DNA from: Chloroflexota bacterium
Lineage (GTDB): Bacteria > Chloroflexota > Dehalococcoidia > Dehalococcoidales > RBG-16-60-22
NCBI GenBank assembly: GCA_016190585.1
Contig: JACPQH010000029.1
Coordinates: forward strand, 1-9,558
Reading direction: 5' to 3'
DNA: 9,558 nt
Shown piece after piece: positions 6,468 to 9,558 of this stretch; the first letter of the stretch is position 1, and every line of letters starts with the position of its first letter. Both the position numbers and the translations under genes were made by a program. The notes below the pieces were generated by a model. The model was not told where the DNA came from. It saw nothing but the letters and a program-made list of their open reading frames with translations, and made no database searches.

Positions 6468-7085
6468 CTACCTCTCCTGAAAGGTTTTATTTATCATTAT
6501 ACCCGGTTGGCCGGCCTCATTTCCTCTGAGCTTCCTGGTAACCCAGGCGATATTTTTCCCGAAATTCCAGGCGGTGCTCAGCCCTTCCTCGTCCCCGGCC
6601 ACCTCGCCCTTGTTCCGCCCGAAGGCCACGTTCCAGTAGGTTGACCCCGGGACCACCATGCCCAGTATCTGGAACCAGAAGGTGAGCTGCGCGATGGTAA
6701 AATTGTGCCCCGCCCGCCGCGCCACCACCAGGGGACCGCCCACCTTGCCCCGGAACTGACCGCCGTTGTTCCGGGAGATGTAGCCGGCCCGCTCCATCAG
6801 CGCCTTCATCAGCGCCGTCGCCGAGCCATAGTACACCGGCGAGGCCAGGATGATGCCGTCGGCCGTTTTCATATTAAGGTAGACGGGCCAGAAGTCATCC
6901 TCGATAGTGCAAGACTCTTCCTTGAGGCAGGCGCCGCAGCCGTTACACGGCCTGATGTCCAACCCCGCCAGAAGCTGGAGCTCCGTCCGCAGGCCTTCCT
7001 CCCCGATGGCGCGCAATACATGGCCCGTCAGCATCTCGGTGTTGCCGTTTTTGCGGGGGCTGACCACTACGCCGATTACCTTCAT
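6468..7085 (-). CDS. Iron-sulfur flavoprotein / NADPH-dependent FMN reductase family
   Basis: The 205-residue protein has a flavodoxin-like fold that binds FMN. The first strand and phosphate loop are MKVIGVVVSPRKNGNTEML (residues 1-19), with S9-x-R-x-N-G-N-T matching the FMN phosphate motif. CNGCGACLKEESC gives Cys47, 50, 53 and 59 in a C-x2-C-x2-C-x5-C pattern, the compact cluster motif of iron-sulfur flavoproteins (Isf family) that hold a [4Fe-4S] cluster. A further flavin-site segment is ILASPVYYGSATALMKALMERAG. Such proteins pass electrons between ferredoxin and other acceptors in strict anaerobes. I chose the ATG at 7083-7085 because AAGGAGG follows the promoter five bases before it and the fold starts at once; the longer upstream frame has no family match. 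It is first in an operon with the DUF5752-like gene. Confidence 0.85.
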   Translation of the reverse strand: MKVIGVVVSPRKNGNTEMLTGHVLRAIGEEGLRTELQLLAGLDIRPCNGCGACLKEESCTIEDDFWPVYLNMKTADGIILASPVYYGSATALMKALMERAGYISRNNGGQFRGKVGGPLVVARRAGHNFTIAQLTFWFQILGMVVPGSTYWNVAFGRNKGEVAGDEEGLSTAWNFGKNIAWVTRKLRGNEAGQPGIMINKTFQER

Positions 7086-7109
7086 ACTGCCTCCTTGTAC
7101 AACGACAAC

Positions 7110-7138
7110 AGTATAGAACAAAGCCGGGAAAAGTCCAA
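7110..7138 (-). promoter_or_regulatory. Promoter of the iron-sulfur flavoprotein operon
   Basis: On the - strand TTGGAC (complement of 7133-7138) and TATACT (complement of 7110-7115) are 17 bases apart. The -10 lies 24 bases before the start codon, leaving a short leader with the ribosome binding site. Confidence 0.65.
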
Positions 7139-7175
7139 TCACCCGGGCGGCTTGAAAGGGCGTCCCGGGGGTGAT
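7138..7175. promoter_or_regulatory. Inverted repeat in the divergent promoter region
   Basis: ATCACCCGGG (7138-7147) is mirrored by CCCGGGGGTGAT (7164-7175), with two extra G in the right half. It abuts the -35 of the flavoprotein promoter and overlaps a possible + strand promoter, TTGAAA (7152-7157) and GATAAT (7173-7178), spaced 15 bases. It may be an operator shared by both divergent genes. Confidence 0.4.
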
Positions 7176-7238
7176 AATCTGGATTAAGCGGGACGGCTTG
7201 CCCGTTTCCCGCAGGTTTCCCCGGAAGGCGAATACGGC

Positions 7239-8153
7239 ATGAAAAAGCTTCGTGACTACACGGTTATTGACTGCCATAACTACTTTCTGCCGCCCGGGAG
7301 CTTCGGCGAGCTGACCGCCGCGGCCGGCGAGAAACCGGTACGCGGCTTTACCGGCGCGCTGGACGATTTCCTGGCCTCAATGGAAAGGGACAGCGTCAGG
7401 CAGGCTTTCAACCTGGCCTTCTTCCCGACAGGGGCCTTGAGAGACGCCGCGCTGGCGGCGCTGCCGGCGGGCCTGCCGGATTACCACAGCGCCGCGGCCG
7501 GTATCGAGCGGGAGCTAGTCCGCCGGATCCAGGCGGTGAACGCGTGGGTGTGCGAGAGCTCCCCGGAGCACCCCGAGATAGTCCCCTTTATCACCGTCGA
7601 CCCGATTATGTCAGAGACCGAGATCAGGGCGGAGATCACCACCGGCGCGCGCAAAGGGGCGGGCGGCCTGAATCTTGACCCGGGACTGGGGCGCTATTAC
7701 CCCTGCGACCGGCGGCTCTGGCCGGCTTACCGGACGGCGCAGGAGCTCGAGCTGCCGGTGATGGCGCGGTCTCATCTGATCCCCGGCGGCACCCAGTACT
7801 CCGAGCCGAAGTACTACACCGACGTCCTGGCGAGCTTCCCCGATCTGAGGCTGGTGCTGGCCCATTCCGGGATACCGTTCTGGGAACAGGTCAGGTCGCT
7901 CGCCCGCAGCTTCGACAACGTCTATTTTGAGGTGAGCCTGACGCTCGACCCGCTGATGAAAGGCTCGCTGTCCAGCGAGGAGTTCGTCGCCCTGTACCGG
8001 GAGATCGGGATGGAGCGCGCGGTTTTCGGCTCCGGCTTCCCGCGGCACCTGCGGTCGCCGGCGCTGAAGCGCGTCGCCGCCCTGGACCTGAACGAAACGG
8101 CGAAAAAGGCCCTGCTCGGCGAGAACGCCGTGAGGATTTTCAGGCTGACCTGA
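7239..8153 (+). CDS. Amidohydrolase-2 family (metal-dependent TIM-barrel) protein with altered active-site residues
   Basis: The 304-residue protein has the outline of the amidohydrolase-2/ACMSD-like family: a first strand ending in Asp-x-His (VIDCHNYF, Asp11, His13), PFITVDP, a GAGGLNLDPGLGRYYP segment, ELPVMARSHL with His179, LRLVLAHSGIPFW with His209, NVYFEVS, and a last block VFGSGFPRH followed by the usual small C-terminal helices (LLGENAVRIF). Two expected positions differ: the second His of the D-x-H-x-H motif is Tyr15, and the catalytic Asp of the usual GSD-[YF]-P motif is Gly266. It may therefore be a non-hydrolytic or differently acting relative. The start ATG 7239 has GGAAGG about 10 bases before it and gives a full-length first strand. 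It stands alone, divergent from the flavoprotein operon. Confidence 0.75.
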   Translation: MKKLRDYTVIDCHNYFLPPGSFGELTAAAGEKPVRGFTGALDDFLASMERDSVRQAFNLAFFPTGALRDAALAALPAGLPDYHSAAAGIERELVRRIQAVNAWVCESSPEHPEIVPFITVDPIMSETEIRAEITTGARKGAGGLNLDPGLGRYYPCDRRLWPAYRTAQELELPVMARSHLIPGGTQYSEPKYYTDVLASFPDLRLVLAHSGIPFWEQVRSLARSFDNVYFEVSLTLDPLMKGSLSSEEFVALYREIGMERAVFGSGFPRHLRSPALKRVAALDLNETAKKALLGENAVRIFRLT

Positions 8154-8320
8154 CGCCGGGTACAGGACTATAATTAGCCCGGCCGGACCGTCCTAAAACC
8201 AGGCGATGACCCTTGCCACGAAGAAAGAGGTTTGTTGTTGCCTGCCTAACCCATCCCCCTTCCCCCATTTCCTGAGAGAACGTGGATTGAAAACAAGGAT
8301 ATCCGAAAAGGGACTACTGT
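8154..8320. other. Non-coding stretch after the amidohydrolase gene
   Basis: GCCGGG (8155-8160) can pair with CCCGGC (8178-8183), and AGGAC (8164-8168) with GTCCT (8190-8194), but there is no T-tract and these are mutually exclusive. I see no gene or clear terminator here. Confidence 0.35.
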
Positions 8321-8397
8321 CTTTGCGAGGGCGAAGCCCGCGGCAATCTCGGTGATTGCTTCGCCTTCCGACTCCGCCGGAATGGTCCCGCAATGAT
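8321..8397. repeat. Palindromic intergenic repeat element with nested hairpins
   Basis: GGCGAAGC (8330-8337) pairs perfectly with GCTTCGCC (8358-8365). Within it GCAATC (8343-8348) pairs with GATTGC (8354-8359), sharing two bases. A second hairpin is TTCCG (8366-8370) with CGGAA (8378-8382). Outer arms TTGCG (8323-8327) and CGCAA (8389-8393) close the element. The TTGCGAGGGCGAAG...GCAATCTCG type is a dispersed palindrome in many genomes; this copy sits between two converging genes. Confidence 0.6.
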
Positions 8398-8440
8398 GTT
8401 CTGGGACAGCCTCAGTGACTTGTCTTGTTGCGCCGGCCTG

Positions 8441-9016
8441 CTAGACCTTGATGGTCGGGCGCCGGGGTTTAAAGACCGCCGAGGGCTTAACCTCGGACGA
8501 ATAGGTGAAGTCGTAAGCTTCCTGGCTATCGCCGTACTTGGCCTTCAGCTCATCCATCGGCCCGGCGTCCAGGGCCCGCATGGGACAGCCTTCGACGCAG
8601 ATCGGCTTCTTGCCCTCATCCCACCTTTCCGCGCAAAGGTCGCACTTCTGCATCTTAAAATCGCCGGTCTTGTCGAACTGGGGCGCGCTGTAGGGACACT
8701 CTATCTGGCAGACGCCGCCGCAGGCTTCTTTGCCGATGCAGGCGTTACGGTCGACCACGACAATGCCGTCCTCTTCCCGCTTGGTGATGGCGTTTACCGG
8801 GCAGGCTTCGACGCATGCCGGCTTGTCGCAGTGGTAGCAGGCCTCCGTCAGAAAGGTGACGAAGACATCCGGGAATTTCCCTTTTTCGATGGTCTTCACC
8901 CTTATCCAGCTTGCCGGATCGAGCCCGAGGTCATACTCGTGCCAGTCTTTGCAGGCGATAGTGCAGGTGTAGCACCCGGTGCAGCGAGTCTGGTCGAAAT
9001 ATAAACCGTATTGCAT
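8441..9016 (-). CDS. Four-cluster [4Fe-4S] ferredoxin-type electron transfer subunit (DmsB/NrfC family)
   Basis: The 191-residue protein carries 16 Cys in four cluster motifs: Cys12/15/18/22 (C-x2-C-x2-C-x3-C), Cys60/63/68/72 (C-x2-C-x4-C-x3-CP), Cys93/99/103/107 (C-x5-C-x3-C-x3-CP) and Cys125/128/140/144 (C-x2-C-x11-C-x3-CP). The family wires electrons between a membrane anchor and a molybdopterin catalytic subunit. No signal peptide is present, so it is cytoplasmic or exported with a partner. The third motif has a longer first gap than the usual C-x2-C. ATG at 9014-9016 is preceded on the - strand by GGGAG (9023-9027), six bases away. No molybdopterin subunit, anchor or chaperone is next to it in the window; partners may be downstream of 8441 only beyond a gene-poor gap, or elsewhere. 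Confidence 0.9.
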   Translation of the reverse strand: MQYGLYFDQTRCTGCYTCTIACKDWHEYDLGLDPASWIRVKTIEKGKFPDVFVTFLTEACYHCDKPACVEACPVNAITKREEDGIVVVDRNACIGKEACGGVCQIECPYSAPQFDKTGDFKMQKCDLCAERWDEGKKPICVEGCPMRALDAGPMDELKAKYGDSQEAYDFTYSSEVKPSAVFKPRRPTIKV

Positions 9017-9079
9017 TGCGCGCTCCCGTTATTATTTTTTCCGGTCTTACCCTTGCCGGAGAGAACTGGCCTCGCCCGG

Positions 9080-9107
9080 ATTATGACTATATTATCACAC
9101 CAGTCAA
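9080..9107 (-). promoter_or_regulatory. Promoter of the [4Fe-4S] protein gene
   Basis: On the - strand TTGACT (complement of 9102-9107) and CATAAT (complement of 9080-9085) are 16 bases apart, about 64 bases before the start codon. The inverted pair TGACT (9084-9088) and AGTCA (9102-9106) spans the core promoter and might be an operator. Confidence 0.5.
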
Positions 9108-9202
9108 TAGTCCGCCAGTGCCCGACCTTGTAAAGCCTAATATACACCAATGGCGGCCGCCCGTAAAGCGGGTGATTTATTGGCAAAGTTCACTCTTATG
9201 AC

Positions 9203-9231
9203 TTTACTTAGGCACAACTTAGGTATATACT
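9203..9231 (+). promoter_or_regulatory. Promoter with an ACTTAGG direct repeat
   Basis: TTTACT (9203-9208) and TATACT (9226-9231) are 17 bases apart, placed just before the small right-edge ORF. The heptamer ACTTAGG occurs at 9206-9212 and 9217-9223, 11 bases apart, about one DNA turn, across the spacer. This suits a regulator binding one face of the helix. Confidence 0.5.
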
Positions 9232-9253
9232 GCCTGCAAAGCGGAGGCGTCCT

Positions 9254-9451
9254 ATGCTAAGTAAGCTAAGGGCAGACCTCCGAAAATTTGTAGGAGGGAT
9301 TATAGGGATGCCTGATTTCACAGAAATTGAATGGGAGGGTTATTTAATAAAATTAAGGGCGGCAGACTACGCGAGACGGTTCATTGCGGGCATAGGGTTA
9401 TTTGATATTATGCCTTACTATGAATCATCAGATATCGGCCTAGCAGGGTGA
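9254..9451 (+). CDS. Small hypothetical protein, unrecognised
   Basis: The 65-residue product is not one I recognise. It has a basic start (MLSKLRADLRKF), a middle rich in aromatic and charged residues (DFTEIEWEGYLIKLRAADYARR) and a short hydrophobic run (FIAGIGLFDIM). It has no signal peptide or metal motif. GGAGG (9243-9247) is six bases before ATG 9254, and a plausible promoter lies just upstream. A second start at ATG 9308, with GGAGG at 9293-9297, would give 47 residues. Its base composition is visibly more AT-rich than its neighbours, which may point to a transferred piece or the remnant of a larger gene. It ends at TGA 9449-9451, directly followed by a hairpin. Confidence 0.5.
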   Translation: MLSKLRADLRKFVGGIIGMPDFTEIEWEGYLIKLRAADYARRFIAGIGLFDIMPYYESSDIGLAG

Positions 9452-9453
9452 TG

Positions 9454-9502
9454 AAAAATGGGGCTTGAAGCCGCCGTCTTTGGCCTTTCACCCCGATTTT
9501 TT
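9454..9502 (+). terminator. Probable intrinsic terminator after the small ORF
   Basis: AAAAATGGGG (9454-9463) can pair with CCCC-G-ATTTTTT (9491-9502), with one bulged G, and the right arm is itself a T-run. A partial inner pairing is AAGCC with GGCCTT. The loop is long, so strength is uncertain. A second T-run is at 9515-9520. Confidence 0.45.
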
Positions 9503-9558
9503 GCGGTTCTTGCCTTTTTTCTAACGAACTTATTGTATTTTGTCGGCTCGCCACCACC
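9458..9558 (+). CDS. Possible start of a further gene running off the window (low support)
   Basis: A frame opens at ATG 9458 and has no stop through the window end, about 33 codons. The residues (MGLEAAVFGLSPRFFAVLAF and onward) are largely hydrophobic, which could be a membrane segment. AGGG at 9445-9448 is a weak ribosome binding site. The same DNA folds into the terminator-like hairpin, so this may be chance. Confidence 0.2.
   Translation, partial: MGLEAAVFGLSPRFFAVLAFFLTNLLYFVGSPP

Noticed and set aside
8284..8295. GGATTGAAAACA resembles the 3' end of some CRISPR repeats (GGATTGAAAC).
   Set aside because: Only one copy occurs, with no second repeat or spacer pattern nearby and no cas gene.
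8193..8393. 66-codon open frame on the - strand across the palindromic repeat.
   Set aside because: It lies largely over a repeat element, has no family-like features and no clear ribosome binding site.
8393..9004. 203-codon + strand frame opposite the [4Fe-4S] protein gene.
   Set aside because: The - strand frame has 16 correctly spaced Cys and a good ribosome binding site; the + strand frame is its shadow.

Overview
The window looks like chromosomal DNA of an anaerobic bacterium with fairly high GC, most plausibly a Chloroflexota/Dehalococcoidia-like lineage. This is an inference from gene content (TRAP transporter, iron-sulfur flavoprotein, DmsB/NrfC-type ferredoxin subunit), the Thr/Pro-linker lipoprotein style and the palindromic intergenic repeats; no marker gene here fixes the taxonomy. 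There are nine probable coding regions, two of them cut by the window edges (the right-hand one only weakly supported), plus several hairpins, promoters and dispersed palindromes.

Left part (1-3904, + strand). The 3' end of dnaE (replicative DNA polymerase III alpha subunit) is followed by a good sigma70-type promoter and a three-gene TRAP transporter operon in the order dctP (substrate-binding lipoprotein), dctM (large membrane subunit), dctQ (small membrane subunit). A strong hairpin without a T-tract lies between dctP and dctM and probably tunes the ratio of binding protein to membrane subunits.

Middle (3905-6162). A 533-base gene-free stretch carries an 87-base two-armed palindrome, a 12-base perfect palindrome and several smaller stem-loops. 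It leads to a 558-residue secreted protein: signal peptide with probable lipobox, low-complexity Thr/Pro linkers, two copies of a His-rich beta domain resembling DUF4399, and a C-terminal cupredoxin domain with a complete type-1 copper site. A terminator that can serve both strands follows it.

Right part (6161-9558). On the - strand a two-gene operon encodes an iron-sulfur flavoprotein and a small DUF5752-like protein, one base apart. Divergent from it is an amidohydrolase-2 family protein in which two usual metal/catalytic positions are altered. Next come a second palindromic repeat element and a - strand four-cluster [4Fe-4S] protein with no catalytic partner in view. At the right edge is a short, AT-richer, unrecognised ORF with a good promoter, followed by a terminator-like hairpin and a possible further gene running off the window.

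How it fits together: the genes suggest an anaerobe that imports organic acids by TRAP and handles electrons with flavin, Fe-S and copper proteins. No single new multi-gene system is evident. The most unusual items are the linker-rich duplicated-domain cupredoxin lipoprotein and the amidohydrolase with altered active-site residues.
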